DNA of 64,000 nucleotides from G965250275 sp965250275 (GCA_965250275.1 OZ252297.1:620001-684000); one strand, 5' to 3'; positions 36,606-46,085 are shown, counted from the stretch's first letter. Numbers and translations are program-made. Notes: generated by a model from the sequence alone, not told the origin.

Positions 36606-37112
36606 CTACTCTGCCGCGTCGCGCTTTGGCAGAACCCAATCAGGTCGAATGAAATGGCAGGTGTAGCCGTTTGGAATCCGCTCCAGGTAATCCTGGTGCT
36701 CGGGCTCTGCTTCCCAGAAATCACCAACCGGTTCCAACTCGGTCACAACGGCTCCGGGCCAAAGCCCCGATGCGTTCACATCGGCAATTGTTTCCAGCGC
36801 CACTTCTTTCTGAGCATCGTCAGCATAGTAGATGGCCGAACGATAGCTCAGACCGCGGTCATTTCCCTGACGATTCAGGGTCGTCGGGTCGTGAATCTGA
36901 AAGAAAAACTCCAGCAGTCTGCGATACGAAATCACCGTGGGATCGAACAGGATTTCGATCCCTTCAGCGTGTGTTCCGTGGTTGCGATAGGTCGCGTTCG
37001 GAACGTCGCCGCCCGTGTAGCCCACGCGAGTTGCCTCAACGCCGGGCATCTTGCGGATCAGATCCTGCATTCCCCAAAAGCAGCCTCCGGCCAAAACCGC
37101 ACGTTCTGTCAT
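36606..37112 (-). CDS. msrA: Peptide-methionine (S)-S-oxide reductase
   Basis: 168 aa. The catalytic motif GGCFWG has C11, close to the N-terminus as in cytoplasmic forms. [21 protein letters not shown] and the [14 protein letters not shown] block are diagnostic. It reduces S-methionine sulfoxide in proteins and free methionine. Its start overlaps the stop of msrB by ATGA, so the pair repairs both sulfoxide isomers from one mRNA. Confidence 0.97.
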   Translation of the reverse strand: MTERAVLAGGCFWGMQDLIRKMPGVEATRVGYTGGDVPNATYRNHGTHAEGIEILFDPTVISYRRLLEFFFQIHDPTTLNRQGNDRGLSYRSAIYYADDAQKEVALETIADVNASGLWPGAVVTELEPVGDFWEAEPEHQDYLERIPNGYTCHFIRPDWVLPKRDAAE

Positions 37113-37558
37113 GCTACGTCCTCCACTTGGTCCAGGTATTCGCCATAGCCCTCTGCCTCCATGTCATCGCGATGCACAAAGCGCAGAGAGGCGGAATTGA
37201 TGCAGTATCGTAGCCCACCATGCTGAAGCGGGCCATCGGGAAACACGTGGCCTAAATGACTGTCACCATGGGTCGAACGGACCTCGGTGCGTATCATACC
37301 CAGCGAATGGTCATTCAGTTCCTGAATATGTGCGGGCTCGATCGGTTTGGTGAAACTGGGCCAACCGCACCCACTGTCATACTTGTGCGCCGATGCAAAC
37401 AAGGGTTCGCCCGAGACGATATCGACATAAATACCGGGTTCCTTGTTGCTGAGGTGCTTGCCGGTGCCGGGGCGTTCGGTGCCCGCGTTCTGAGTGACAT
37501 GATACTCTTCGTGGCTCAGGCGGGCGATGGCGTCGGGATCTTTGGTGTATCGTGGCAT
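37109..37558 (-). CDS. msrB: Peptide-methionine (R)-S-oxide reductase
   Basis: 149 aa from the ATG at 37558 (GGAGA site; a GTG at 37570 lies upstream of that site). It has [12 protein letters not shown], the SGCGWPSF segment and the catalytic Cys in [11 protein letters not shown]. The two CxxC zinc pairs of some MsrB forms are absent, so this is a zinc-free type. Divergent from the glutathione peroxidase gene, hinting at a shared oxidative-stress region. Confidence 0.97.
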   Translation of the reverse strand: MPRYTKDPDAIARLSHEEYHVTQNAGTERPGTGKHLSNKEPGIYVDIVSGEPLFASAHKYDSGCGWPSFTKPIEPAHIQELNDHSLGMIRTEVRSTHGDSHLGHVFPDGPLQHGGLRYCINSASLRFVHRDDMEAEGYGEYLDQVEDVA

Positions 37559-37696
37559 AACTTTCTCCACATAAAGCTTTGAGACAGTAGATGGCGTCCT
37601 GCGCGCAGAATCAAAGACCTAATTCTCTGCGCTCACGGTCTCGTGGTTTGATCCGAAGGTACGTTTGGCGCGTAAATGTTGATGATGGAGGGTCTT

Positions 37697-38218
37697 ATGC
37701 GGCGATTTCTGATGGCACTTGCGGTGGTTCTGTTGCCGCAAATGGGACTGGCAGCTGGGGCAGGTGGGGTTTTCCCGTCCATCGACGGTGGCACCCTGAA
37801 CATGGAAGACTGGCGTGGCCAGCCGGTCTTGGTGGTCAACACGGCCTCGCAGTGTGGCTTCACCGGGCAATACGCAGCCTTACAAGAAATCTACGACACC
37901 TACCGGTCGCAGGGATTGGTGGTCCTCGCGGTGCCGTCGGATGATTTCAATCAGGAGTTGGGGTCAGCCGAAGAGGTAAAAGAGTTCTGCGAGCTTACGT
38001 TCGGTATTGATATGCCGATGGCGGACATCACGCACGTCAAAGGCCCACAGGCGCATCCATTCTACAAGTCGGTTCGCGCTCAGACGGGGTTCGTTCCGGC
38101 CTGGAACTTCAACAAGGTGTTGATCGGGCCTGACGGCGCCGTGGTTGACACCTGGGGGTCCGGTGTTCGGCCAAACTCCCGCAAGATCACTGCGCGGATC
38201 GAAGGTTTGTTGAATTAG
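37697..38218 (+). CDS. Periplasmic glutathione peroxidase-like protein
   Basis: 173 aa from the ATG at 37697 (GGAGGG site). A signal peptide of ~20 residues ends in GLAAG, so the protein acts in the periplasm, where glutathione is scarce; thioredoxin-type reduction is more likely. The peroxidatic C53 is in NTASQCGFTGQY and the active-site Trp/Asn in AWNFNKVLI. The usual Gln-containing loop is changed to VPSDDFNQELGS. It reduces peroxides. Its stop overlaps that of the next gene, on the opposite strand. Confidence 0.9.
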   Translation: MRRFLMALAVVLLPQMGLAAGAGGVFPSIDGGTLNMEDWRGQPVLVVNTASQCGFTGQYAALQEIYDTYRSQGLVVLAVPSDDFNQELGSAEEVKEFCELTFGIDMPMADITHVKGPQAHPFYKSVRAQTGFVPAWNFNKVLIGPDGAVVDTWGSGVRPNSRKITARIEGLLN

Positions 38219-38628
38219 GCCGCCAGGGCATCGTCCAGAAACATGCGAATGCGATCCGGGTTGGTCTCGGCGACCAGCCGCCCGACCTCGGTTTCTCCCT
38301 TGAAGGCCACAAGCGTGGACCGGCGTTCGACCATCATGCGTTCTGCCAATTGGGAGCGCCCATAGGTATCCCAATCGATGTCCACGAAGAGAAGGCCCTG
38401 CAGATACGCCGGGTTCTCGGATTTCAGTTGCGCAATGATCGCCCGTTTGATCTGGCAGGTCATGGACCAACTGGCGTTGTAGTTGACCACCACCGGCATG
38501 TTGCCGGACCATGCCTGCGCCAAAACGCCCGGTGCGTATTCAACCGCGCGGTACGCCAGCGCTGCGTCTGGTGCCAAAAAAGCAACGGGTGCGGCCAGCG
38601 CCAGTTTCGCAAATTCACGTCGATCCAT
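38215..38628 (-). CDS. Secreted thioredoxin-fold protein lacking CxxC
   Basis: 137 aa. The N-terminus MDRREFAKLALAAPVAFLA looks like a Tat-type or Sec signal ending near ALAY. The thioredoxin pattern is recognisable: VVVNYNASWSMTCQIKR replaces the usual WCxxC with W-S-x-x-C, leaving only the second cysteine; then LLFVDIDWDTYG and RSTLVAFKGETEVGR with the turn before the last strand. One cysteine cannot run a dithiol cycle, so binding or mixed-disulfide chemistry is more likely. Convergent with the peroxidase gene. Confidence 0.8.
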   Translation of the reverse strand: MDRREFAKLALAAPVAFLAPDAALAYRAVEYAPGVLAQAWSGNMPVVVNYNASWSMTCQIKRAIIAQLKSENPAYLQGLLFVDIDWDTYGRSQLAERMMVERRSTLVAFKGETEVGRLVAETNPDRIRMFLDDALAA

Positions 38629-38702
38629 GTTTGACCACTCAGCCTTATCTTTTGGTGGACATTAGCCCGGCCAACTGACCTGCAAAGCTTTGATCGCAGG
38701 AC

Positions 38703-39590
38703 TCACTTGGATTTGACTGGTTTGCTCTTGGGGGCGCGGGACAATTGCACCGCGAGAATGCCAAGGGTGACGATCAAGACGCCGATGATGTCTTCGATCC
38801 CCAGCGCTTCGTTCAGAAGGACATGGGCAATTGCGACGCCGAAGACCGGATTGAGAAAATGGAATGTGGCCGCCCGTGTCGGGCCGATCCGGTCCAACAG
38901 TAAAAACCACACATAAGTGGCCATCAAACCGGGTACGAGCGTGGTGTAGGCGAAGGCCACGATCCAGGTGGGGCTGAGGGTCAGACGGGGCACTTCAGTA
39001 AAGATCGCCGCGACAAAGAGGAATCCGGCGCCAACCAGCATCTGCAAGCCCACAATCATCATGAAGTTTCCGCCTGACGTGGCATCGCGGACCGCCAAGG
39101 TGGCGAATGTCAGCGCCAGAACGCCAATGCCGCACAAGATCACGCCGTAGAGGTCCACGCCCTGCTGCAGCCGGGTGCCCATAATCAGGGTCACGCCGAC
39201 AAACCCTGCCAAAAGGCCCATGATGCCCAACCAGCTTAGTCGCTCGCGAAAGATGAGCCAGGTCGCGAGGGCGACGAGCAACGGCATAGTGGAAGCGATG
39301 ATGGCCGCTAAGCCAGCTTCGATGGTCTGCATCGCAACGAAGTTGAGGCCGAGATAGAGCGCATTCTGGCACAAGCCAAAGAGAATGGTCGCACGCCATT
39401 GCCGGCGCGAGAGGTTCCAGCTCTGCCCCATGGCGCGCGCGATTGCGACACCGATCAGACCGGAAATCAGGAACCTCGCCGCCAGCGAATAGAGCGGCGA
39501 GGCATCCGCCACGATGATCCGGGCAGATGTGAAGGCCGAGGACCACATCAACGCAAAGGCCAGACCCATGAAGATCGCGCGCAGATCCAT
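38703..39590 (-). CDS. DMT-superfamily (EamA) transporter
   Basis: 295 aa with ten TM helices and two EamA repeats (~8-140 and ~150-285). Typical elements are FALMWSSAFTSARI in helix 1 and AATFHFLNPVFGVAIAHVLLNE near the end. Likely a metabolite or amino-acid exporter; the substrate cannot be read. It starts 3 nt after the VOC-protein stop, so the two are one operon. Confidence 0.93.
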   Translation of the reverse strand: MDLRAIFMGLAFALMWSSAFTSARIIVADASPLYSLAARFLISGLIGVAIARAMGQSWNLSRRQWRATILFGLCQNALYLGLNFVAMQTIEAGLAAIIASTMPLLVALATWLIFRERLSWLGIMGLLAGFVGVTLIMGTRLQQGVDLYGVILCGIGVLALTFATLAVRDATSGGNFMMIVGLQMLVGAGFLFVAAIFTEVPRLTLSPTWIVAFAYTTLVPGLMATYVWFLLLDRIGPTRAATFHFLNPVFGVAIAHVLLNEALGIEDIIGVLIVTLGILAVQLSRAPKSKPVKSK

Positions 39591-39593
39591 GGC

Positions 39594-39962
39594 TTATCCT
39601 GCCGCGGGTCCGGCCGGTTCCCAGAGCTCTATCGGGTTGCCTTCGGGGTCATGGATACGGGCAAAGCGGCCGATCTCACTGTCCCATTCTTCACGGGTTT
39701 CCACTGCGATTCCTGCTGAACTCAACTCTTTGATCAAAGACCCCAGATCCGCCACACGAAAATTCAGCATGAACGCCTGAGCGCGGTCGCCAAAGTAATC
39801 GGTGTCGCGTTCGAAAGGCGCAAAAACGGTGGGCCCCGCGGCCTGAGGCCACGCGCCGGCCGACATATCGATTCCCAGATGGGTGGCATACCAGTCAGCA
39901 AGCACTTTGGGATCGTTGGCGCGGAAGAATACACCGCCAATACCAACAGCTTTTTTGGTCAT
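39594..39962 (-). CDS. VOC-family (glyoxalase-like) protein
   Basis: 122 aa from the ATG at 39962. Vicinal-oxygen-chelate fold: GIGGVFFRANDPKVLADWY at the start, AFMLNFRVADL in the middle, and FARIHDPEGNPIELWEP at the end, where the Glu is a usual metal ligand. Family members include glyoxalases, dioxygenases and resistance proteins. It is first in an operon with the DMT transporter. Confidence 0.9.
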   Translation of the reverse strand: MTKKAVGIGGVFFRANDPKVLADWYATHLGIDMSAGAWPQAAGPTVFAPFERDTDYFGDRAQAFMLNFRVADLGSLIKELSSAGIAVETREEWDSEIGRFARIHDPEGNPIELWEPAGPAAG

Positions 39963-40231
39963 ACGGAGAATCCTTGCTCCGGGCGTGGCGGGATGCGCAT
40001 GCCCGGACAGTTTCGCAATTGCCCGGCGAGTGCAAGGTTGGTTGAGCGTGGCACCCGGTTTTCGCCGCCGAAACAATGCGACGTGATGTTGGACCATTGG
40101 ATGCGTTGACGCTGGGTAAGCTGCGCCATCCGACAAGTTTTTGTTGGAATTGTGTTCAAAATTCGGCAGTAAGCATACGTACCTTTCATTAGTCCGGTCC
40201 TCATTTTGTGGCCGACGTTGCGGAGATTGAT

Positions 40232-41011
40232 ATGAGCGTGTTTGAATTGGCTGCCCCGTCGGGCGGCAAGATCCAACCACTGAAGACCCTTGCGGCCGCA
40301 GTTGCGTTCTCGGCGGTATCGTCGGTCGCGAGTGCTGCAACTCTGATCAATGGCAATTTCGAAGACACCTCGTCTTCGGTTCCCGGGAACGGTCTGATCC
40401 ACGGTCAGGCGCTGGCTGATCTGGCCACTGCTCCGGGTTCAAGCTGGGATGTCTACACAGAACTGGTTGGATGGCAGAGCACGATCGGCCCCGGCATTGA
40501 AGTGCAAACCAACCGCACTCTGAGCACGATCGACTCCCAAGGCGGTGGCCAGCACTACATCGAACTGGACAGCCATCCAAGTGGCGGTTCCAATTCGAAC
40601 ATGTTCCAGGATCTGGTTCTGGATGCTGGGAACTACATTTTCAGCTTTTTCTACAGCCCGCGCGATAGTCGCGTTGACTCCAACGGGATCAAATATTTTG
40701 CGGATGTTACCGGTGGTACGGGCGTATCCGGCCTCGTGATCGGTCCCGACGCTGGACCCCCTGTGACTGCGGTGGGTGTTTGGACCCAGATCACTGCTGA
40801 GTTCTCAGTCCTCGCGAATGACACCGCAGTGCGGCTGGGTTTTCAGGCGGATGGCACAGAGAACACCTACGGTGGGTTTATCGACTCGGTTTCGCTGAAC
40901 GCGTCACCTGACAACGCACCCCCCATCCCGCTGCCCGCAGGGGGCTGGTTGCTGGTGACCGGTCTTGTTGGCCTCGGCGTGGCGAAGCGCCGCAAAGCGA
41001 AGAAGTCCTGA
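40232..41011 (+). CDS. VPLPA-CTERM sorted surface protein
   Basis: 259 aa from the ATG at 40232 (GGAG 6-7 nt upstream). A long N-region precedes the signal core (LKTLAAAVAFSAVSSVASAA), and the mature start is ATLINGNFED. The C-terminus is the sorting signal: IPLPAGGWLLVTGLVG, a TM helix, then RRKAKK. These signals are processed by an exosortase-type enzyme encoded elsewhere. The body is a beta-sandwich like those of exopolysaccharide-associated PEP-CTERM proteins (YIELDSHPSGGSNS, GFIDSVSL). A strong terminator follows. Confidence 0.9.
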   Translation: MSVFELAAPSGGKIQPLKTLAAAVAFSAVSSVASAATLINGNFEDTSSSVPGNGLIHGQALADLATAPGSSWDVYTELVGWQSTIGPGIEVQTNRTLSTIDSQGGGQHYIELDSHPSGGSNSNMFQDLVLDAGNYIFSFFYSPRDSRVDSNGIKYFADVTGGTGVSGLVIGPDAGPPVTAVGVWTQITAEFSVLANDTAVRLGFQADGTENTYGGFIDSVSLNASPDNAPPIPLPAGGWLLVTGLVGLGVAKRRKAKKS

Positions 41012-41038
41012 CAGCCAGATATGCAGTTACGAACAACA

Positions 41039-41068
41039 AGAGCCGCTTACTAAAGCGGCTCTTTTTTT
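41039..41068 (+). terminator. Rho-independent terminator of the VPLPA-CTERM gene
   Basis: AGAGCCGCTT-ACTA-AAGCGGCTCT forms a perfect 10-bp stem with a 4-nt loop and runs straight into seven T's. It begins 28 nt after the stop codon. Confidence 0.92.
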
Positions 41069-41106
41069 GTTACGAGGCTGGGTTGTCGCGCGGTTTTCAG
41101 GGCAAA

Positions 41107-41132
41107 CAAAAAAGGCCACCCATGGGGCGGCC
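41107..41132 (-). terminator. Rho-independent terminator of the HU gene
   Basis: Read on the minus strand: GGCCGCCC-CAT-GGGTGGCC (8-bp stem with one G-U pair) followed by a T run. It lies 28 nt after the HU stop. Confidence 0.85.
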
Positions 41133-41159
41133 CTTTCCAATTCCGGAGGTTGATCCGGT

Positions 41160-41447
<288 letters not shown>

Positions 41448-41577
41448 TTCATGGTCTCCTTCGTCTGCCCGAATGTTGGGCCCCATGTCCCGATAGTAAC
41501 GGGATATGGTGTATCAACACAACGAATAGTGGCATTTTACAAGGCCAAAACGCGTGTTTTTTGCTTATTTTCTTGGG

Positions 41578-43041
41578 TCAGAGGAAGGCAGTCTCGTCAA
41601 ACGACCGCAATTTCCGGCTGTGCAGCCGTTCAAGCGGCATTTCGCGCAATGACTCCATAGCCCGGATTCCGATCCTCAGATGGCGCGCAACCTGGGTCGT
41701 GTAGAACTCGGTTGCCATCCCTGGGAGCTTCAATTCGCCGTGCAACGGTTTGTCAGAAACGCACAGCAGCGTGCCGTAGGGGACGCGGAACCTGTACCCA
41801 TTGGCCGCAATCGTCGCACTTTCCATGTCCAACGCAATTGCGCGGGATTGCGACAATCGTTGGACCGGGCCCGATTGATCCCGCAACTCCCAGTTCCGGT
41901 TGTCGATGGTGGCCACCGTACCGGTACGCATCACCCGTTTCAGGTCGTAACCTTGCAATTCGGCCACTTCGGCCACGGCGGATTCCAGTGCGATCTGGAT
42001 TTCGGCCAGAGCCGGGATCGGCATCCACACCGGCAAGTCGTCATCCAGTACGTGATCTTCGCGCAAGTAAGCGTGGGCCAGCACGAAGTCCCCGAGCGCC
42101 TGCGAATTGCGCAGGCCGGCACAATGCCCAACCATCAACCATGCATGCGGCCGCAGCACAGCGATATGATCGGTCGCGGTTTTGGCGTTGGATGGCCCGA
42201 CACCAATGTTCACCAGCGTTATGCCCGAGCCATCTTTGCGCTTCAGATGATAGGTTGGCATCTGCGGAAGCTTCAGCGGCGGTTCCAAGGGTTCATCCGG
42301 CTGCGTGATTTCGACATTCCCAGTGCTGACAAAACTGATGTAGCCGCTGTCCGGATCGGCGAGTTGCGCCCGCGCAAAAGCCTCAAACTCTGCCACATAG
42401 AACTGGTAGTTCGTGAACAGGACATGGTTCTGAAAATGGTCCGGATCCGTGGCTGTGTAATGTGCGATCCGCGCCAGGGAGTAGTCGACGCGTTGAGCGG
42501 TGAAGAGCGACAATGGACCCACCCCGTCGCTGGAACTGTAGGTCCCGTTGACGATGTCATCGTTCGTGTTGCTCAGATCCGGCACGTCGAAGAAATCCCG
42601 GAGCGTGAAACTTGTGGCCCCTTCATGCGGTACGGTGATGCTGGCGTCGTTGGCGACCGCAAAATGCACGGGGATCGGGACATCCGACTGCCCGACGGTC
42701 ACGGGTTGCCCATGGTTTCGCATGAGCAAACCAACCTGCTGGGTCAGGTAAGACCGAAAGAGGTCCGGTCGGGTGACCGTCGTGGCGTGTGTGCCGGGTG
42801 TTGCTACGTGGCCATAGGACAAACGGCTGTCCACTTGGGCATAGGTCGTCGTGGTCAGGCGGATCTCCGGGTAAAACGCGCGGATCCGTCCCTTGGGCGC
42901 GCCTTTCTTGAGAGCATCGCCAAAGCGGTCGCAAAGGAACCGTGTTGATGTGACGTACAGTTCCTCAAGTCGCTGGACAGCAGCTTTGGCATCGGTGAAG
43001 GCCTCGGCTGCTGGAAGTTTCGGTGTTTCCATATTTTTCAT
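41578..43041 (-). CDS. amn: AMP nucleosidase
   Basis: 487 aa, full length. The N-terminal regulatory domain (~1-180) precedes a nucleoside-phosphorylase-like catalytic domain with NIGVGPSNAKTATDH, HAWLMVGHCAGLR and ALDMESATIAANGYRFRVPY. It hydrolyses AMP to adenine and ribose 5-phosphate. Its start overlaps the ade stop by ATGA, so the two enzymes are coupled: Amn makes adenine and Ade deaminates it to hypoxanthine. Confidence 0.96.
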   Translation of the reverse strand: MKNMETPKLPAAEAFTDAKAAVQRLEELYVTSTRFLCDRFGDALKKGAPKGRIRAFYPEIRLTTTTYAQVDSRLSYGHVATPGTHATTVTRPDLFRSYLTQQVGLLMRNHGQPVTVGQSDVPIPVHFAVANDASITVPHEGATSFTLRDFFDVPDLSNTNDDIVNGTYSSSDGVGPLSLFTAQRVDYSLARIAHYTATDPDHFQNHVLFTNYQFYVAEFEAFARAQLADPDSGYISFVSTGNVEITQPDEPLEPPLKLPQMPTYHLKRKDGSGITLVNIGVGPSNAKTATDHIAVLRPHAWLMVGHCAGLRNSQALGDFVLAHAYLREDHVLDDDLPVWMPIPALAEIQIALESAVAEVAELQGYDLKRVMRTGTVATIDNRNWELRDQSGPVQRLSQSRAIALDMESATIAANGYRFRVPYGTLLCVSDKPLHGELKLPGMATEFYTTQVARHLRIGIRAMESLREMPLERLHSRKLRSFDETAFL

Positions 43042-44849
43042 GTCTGCGGTTCGAATAGGTCGATTTTCTCAAAAGTTCGGACATCCACCAAACCAAGGTC
43101 AGAGATGCGCAGTTCGGGTATCACGACAAGTGCCAGCAACGAATGCTGCATAAAAGCGTTGTTCAGATCGCATCCGCTGGCCCGCATCTCTTCCATCAGT
43201 TGATCCGCCTGTTTCGCGACCGTTTCGGCAGGACTGTCCGACATGAGCCCTGCAATCGGCAGCGGCACCAGAGCGCGTTCTGCTCCGTCCCGAAAGAGAC
43301 AGATGCCTCCCCCGACATCGGCAAGCCGGTTTGCCGCCAGCGCCATCTGTGACCGGCTGGTTCCGACCACGATCATGTGGTGGCTGTCATGGGCCACGGT
43401 GGAGGCCAATGCCATGTCGCCGGTGTAGCCAAAGCCTGAAACAAATCCATTCACAACGCCGCCGGTTGCCTTGTGACGCTCGACAAGCGCGATCTGGGCC
43501 ACCTTTTCCGGAGACTCCGAGGCTTCGACAAGGCCGTCGCGGACCGGCAAATCTGCGGTCAACGCCTTGGTTGGGGCCTGATTTTCGACGACGCCGATGA
43601 CATTTGCACGGACAGAGTTGGCCCCTGTCGGCGCCTCGATCTCGAAATCTGCCGACTCAAGGCGATGCCCCAGATGAACCGTGTTACGGGCGCCGTCGGG
43701 CCAGTCATAGTGGGGGCACTCCGCTCGGCAGACCCCATGTTCGGCGACCACCAGGCCTCGGGCTACAACGGTCTCGATGGGCAGTTCAGTAAGGTCAGAC
43801 GTCAGGATCACATCAGCACGCCGCCCCGGCGCCAGCGAGCCAATCTCGCGCTCAAGCCCGAAATGTGTGGCCGTATTGATCGTGGCCATCTGGAGTGCAA
43901 TCAGCGGATCACAGCCACATTCGATGGCATGGCGCACAACGCGGTTCATGTGTCCGTCTTCGACCAGTGTACCCGAATGGGAGTCATCGGTGCAGAGGAT
44001 GAAGTTGCGGGGATCAAGCCCTTTCTCGGTGATCGCGGTGATCTGTTTTTCAACATCGTACCATGCGCTGCCCAGCCGGATCATCGAACGCATTCCCTGG
44101 CGCACCCGCGCGATAGCGTCCTCTTCGCAGGTGCCCTCGTGATCATCCGCTGACCCGCCCGCGACATAGGCTGCAAAAGCTGGCCCCAGATCGGGCGAGG
44201 CATAGTGCCCCCCCACCGTTTTGCCGGCGCGTTGCGTGGCGGCGATCTCCGCCAGCATCTGTGGGTCTGCAGCCGCGACGCCGGGGAAATTCATCATCTC
44301 ACCTAGCCCGATGATTCCGGGCCAATCCATTGCCTCGGCCACGTCGTCGGCGGTGATTTCAAAGCCCGTAGTTTCCAAACCCGGTGCCGAGGGGGCACAG
44401 GAAGGCATCTGCGTGAAGATGTTGATGGGTTGCATCAGCGCTTCATCATGCATCATCCGGACGCCTGCCAGACCCAGCACATTGGCGATTTCATGCGGAT
44501 CCGAGAAGATCGAAGTTGTACCATGCGGAATCACCGCTCGGGCGAACTCGGCTGGTGTCAGCATTCCGCTTTCGATGTGCATATGCCCATCGCAAAGACC
44601 GGGAAGCATGTAGCGGCTGCCTGCGTCGATGATCTCGGTCTCGGGCCCGGTGCAGTAGCCTGCATCGGGAACGATGCACGCGATACGACCCTTCGCGATT
44701 GCAATGTCGTGGGCGGGGATCACCTCACGACTGTGCACATTGACCCAACGGCCATTGCGAATGACCACATCCGCTGATCGCCGTCCGGCCGCGACGTTGA
44801 CAAGCTCGGCGGCCACATCCGGCCAACTCGGGAATGAGGAGTGTTCCAT
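43038..44849 (-). CDS. ade: Adenine deaminase
   Basis: 603 aa amidohydrolase. The metal ligands are in LPGLCDGHMHIESGM (H-x-H), DPHEIANVLG, the GHYASPDLG region, and TDDSHSGTLVEDGHM for the catalytic Asp. The C-terminal domain has VAHDSHHMIVVG as in Ade proteins. It converts adenine to hypoxanthine and ammonia, with manganese or iron. It is first in the ade-amn unit; together they let the cell use AMP as a nitrogen and purine source or limit adenylate levels. Confidence 0.96.
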   Translation of the reverse strand: MEHSSFPSWPDVAAELVNVAAGRRSADVVIRNGRWVNVHSREVIPAHDIAIAKGRIACIVPDAGYCTGPETEIIDAGSRYMLPGLCDGHMHIESGMLTPAEFARAVIPHGTTSIFSDPHEIANVLGLAGVRMMHDEALMQPINIFTQMPSCAPSAPGLETTGFEITADDVAEAMDWPGIIGLGEMMNFPGVAAADPQMLAEIAATQRAGKTVGGHYASPDLGPAFAAYVAGGSADDHEGTCEEDAIARVRQGMRSMIRLGSAWYDVEKQITAITEKGLDPRNFILCTDDSHSGTLVEDGHMNRVVRHAIECGCDPLIALQMATINTATHFGLEREIGSLAPGRRADVILTSDLTELPIETVVARGLVVAEHGVCRAECPHYDWPDGARNTVHLGHRLESADFEIEAPTGANSVRANVIGVVENQAPTKALTADLPVRDGLVEASESPEKVAQIALVERHKATGGVVNGFVSGFGYTGDMALASTVAHDSHHMIVVGTSRSQMALAANRLADVGGGICLFRDGAERALVPLPIAGLMSDSPAETVAKQADQLMEEMRASGCDLNNAFMQHSLLALVVIPELRISDLGLVDVRTFEKIDLFEPQT

Positions 44850-44928
44850 GGTCTAAGTGTCGTGATTGGCGCCCCCGTTGCAAGCCGGTTTTTCCAGTCA
44901 GGTATCAGCACACTCTGGACCATCTGAG

Positions 44929-44954
44929 AAAAAAGCGGTCGCATCTGCGACCGC
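44929..44954 (-). terminator. Rho-independent terminator of the YciI-AHSA1-ArsR operon
   Basis: Read on the minus strand: GCGGTCGCA-GA-TGCGACCGC, a perfect 9-bp stem, then six T's. It lies 28 nt beyond the YciI-like stop. Confidence 0.92.
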
Positions 44955-44982
44955 CTCTTTCGCATCATAACAGTGTGCCAGA

Positions 44983-45297
44983 CTACATGACGAGGATTTC
45001 CGCGACCTCGACCGAACCGCTGCCATCTGCCACCATGGGGCAGCCCTTGGCCATTTCGCAGGCAGCGTCCTGACTTGCGGCCTCGACGATCGTGAGCCCG
45101 GATACCGGATTTGCGCCGCCGTTATCCGCAATGCCGGCGTTCTCCACCGTTTTTGACAGTCCCGCGGGTCCGCCACCATCAACAACGGCCGACCCCATGT
45201 CACTGTACCAGGCGTTCCAGGCTTCCATGACCTTAGCGCCCTCTTCGGGGGACTCGGGCGCTTTTCCGCCGTGATAGACAAACATAAAACGAGCCAT
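44983..45297 (-). CDS. YciI-related (DGPF) family protein
   Basis: 104 aa ferredoxin-like fold. It starts MARFMFVYHGGKAPESPEE with the conserved His of YciI domains and has GPAGLSKTV and SGLTIVEAASQDAACEMAKGCP. Members are small dimeric proteins with a His-Asp pair of unknown activity. It is the last gene of the ArsR-AHSA1 operon, a common trio in proteobacteria. Confidence 0.9.
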   Translation of the reverse strand: MARFMFVYHGGKAPESPEEGAKVMEAWNAWYSDMGSAVVDGGGPAGLSKTVENAGIADNGGANPVSGLTIVEAASQDAACEMAKGCPMVADGSGSVEVAEILVM

Positions 45298-45309
45298 TGG
45301 CTTTCCTTT

Positions 45310-45750
45310 CTATCGGTTGGGGTTTGAAAGAGCTTCCAGCTTGCGGAGAGAGGAGGTCCAGCCGCTCTTGTGGTTGCTGGCCTGTTCTTCATCCTCAAGA
45401 TCACTGTGCGTGAGCGTGAAACGCGTTGCGTTGTCGCCGTCTTTGGACAACCGAATGGTGACATGGCTCTCATTGCCGCGCAGATCGGAGTCGTTGTGCC
45501 AAGCCCAGGTGAATCCGACCGAATGCGGTGGATCAACATGGGTCACCTGGCCTGACACTTTGAAGCGCTGACCTTTGTCGTTCACCATCACCGAGTACCA
45601 CGGACCGGGTGCGGCAAAGGAGAGTTCGTGTTCAGGAACGTTCATTCCCTCCGGGCCCCACCATTTCAGCAGATGTTCAGTCTGACTTACAAAGGCAAAA
45701 ACCTTTTCGATCGGAGACGGGAAATGGCGTTCCAATACCAATTCAGCCAT
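45310..45750 (-). CDS. SRPBCC/AHSA1-type lipid-binding-fold protein
   Basis: 146 aa START-like fold: LVLERHFPSPIEKVFAFVSQ, LLKWWGPEG, then GWTSSLRKLEAL in the C-terminal helix. Small AHSA1-like proteins bind hydrophobic molecules and are often paired with an ArsR regulator. It starts 3 nt after the ArsR gene and ends 12 nt before the YciI gene, so all three share a transcript. Confidence 0.93.
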   Translation of the reverse strand: MAELVLERHFPSPIEKVFAFVSQTEHLLKWWGPEGMNVPEHELSFAAPGPWYSVMVNDKGQRFKVSGQVTHVDPPHSVGFTWAWHNDSDLRGNESHVTIRLSKDGDNATRFTLTHSDLEDEEQASNHKSGWTSSLRKLEALSNPNR

Positions 45751-45753
45751 TGT

Positions 45754-46068
45754 TCATTCCTCTTCTAAGGCGCTTGCCAGGCGGTCGAGGCTGGGTCGCC
45801 AGAACGCCTCATGGCTGTGGAGCCAGTTGTCGATCTGCGCGACAGCCTTGCGGTCGACCGCATAAATGCGCCGTTGTTTGTCCACTGTGCGGGTCACCAG
45901 CCCCGCATCGTGCAGCACTTTCAGATGGCGGGAGATCGCCGGTGCGGAGATGTCAGCCACGTCTTGTAGCTCGCCCGCGCTCAGGCGGCCCTGCCGCATC
46001 AGGCGTTCTGCAATTGCCATTCGGACCGGGTCTCCGAGCGCTGCAAATTTATCGACAAGAGTGGGCAT
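45754..46068 (-). CDS. ArsR-family transcriptional regulator
   Basis: 104 aa winged helix: FAALGDPVRMAIAERLM, LSAGELQDVADISAPAISRHLKVLHDAGL (recognition helix) and RTVDKQRRIYAVD (wing). The metal-binding ELCVCDL box of arsenic sensors is absent, as usual for the AHSA1-linked subgroup. It is first in its operon and probably represses itself. Confidence 0.94.
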   Translation of the reverse strand: MPTLVDKFAALGDPVRMAIAERLMRQGRLSAGELQDVADISAPAISRHLKVLHDAGLVTRTVDKQRRIYAVDRKAVAQIDNWLHSHEAFWRPSLDRLASALEEE

Positions 46069-46085
46069 GTAGATTCCAAGTTTTG

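Noticed and set aside
41680..42948. 422-codon plus-strand frame opposite amn
   Set aside because: It is a mirror of the conserved amn reading frame, with a Gly/Arg/Val-rich product and no domain.
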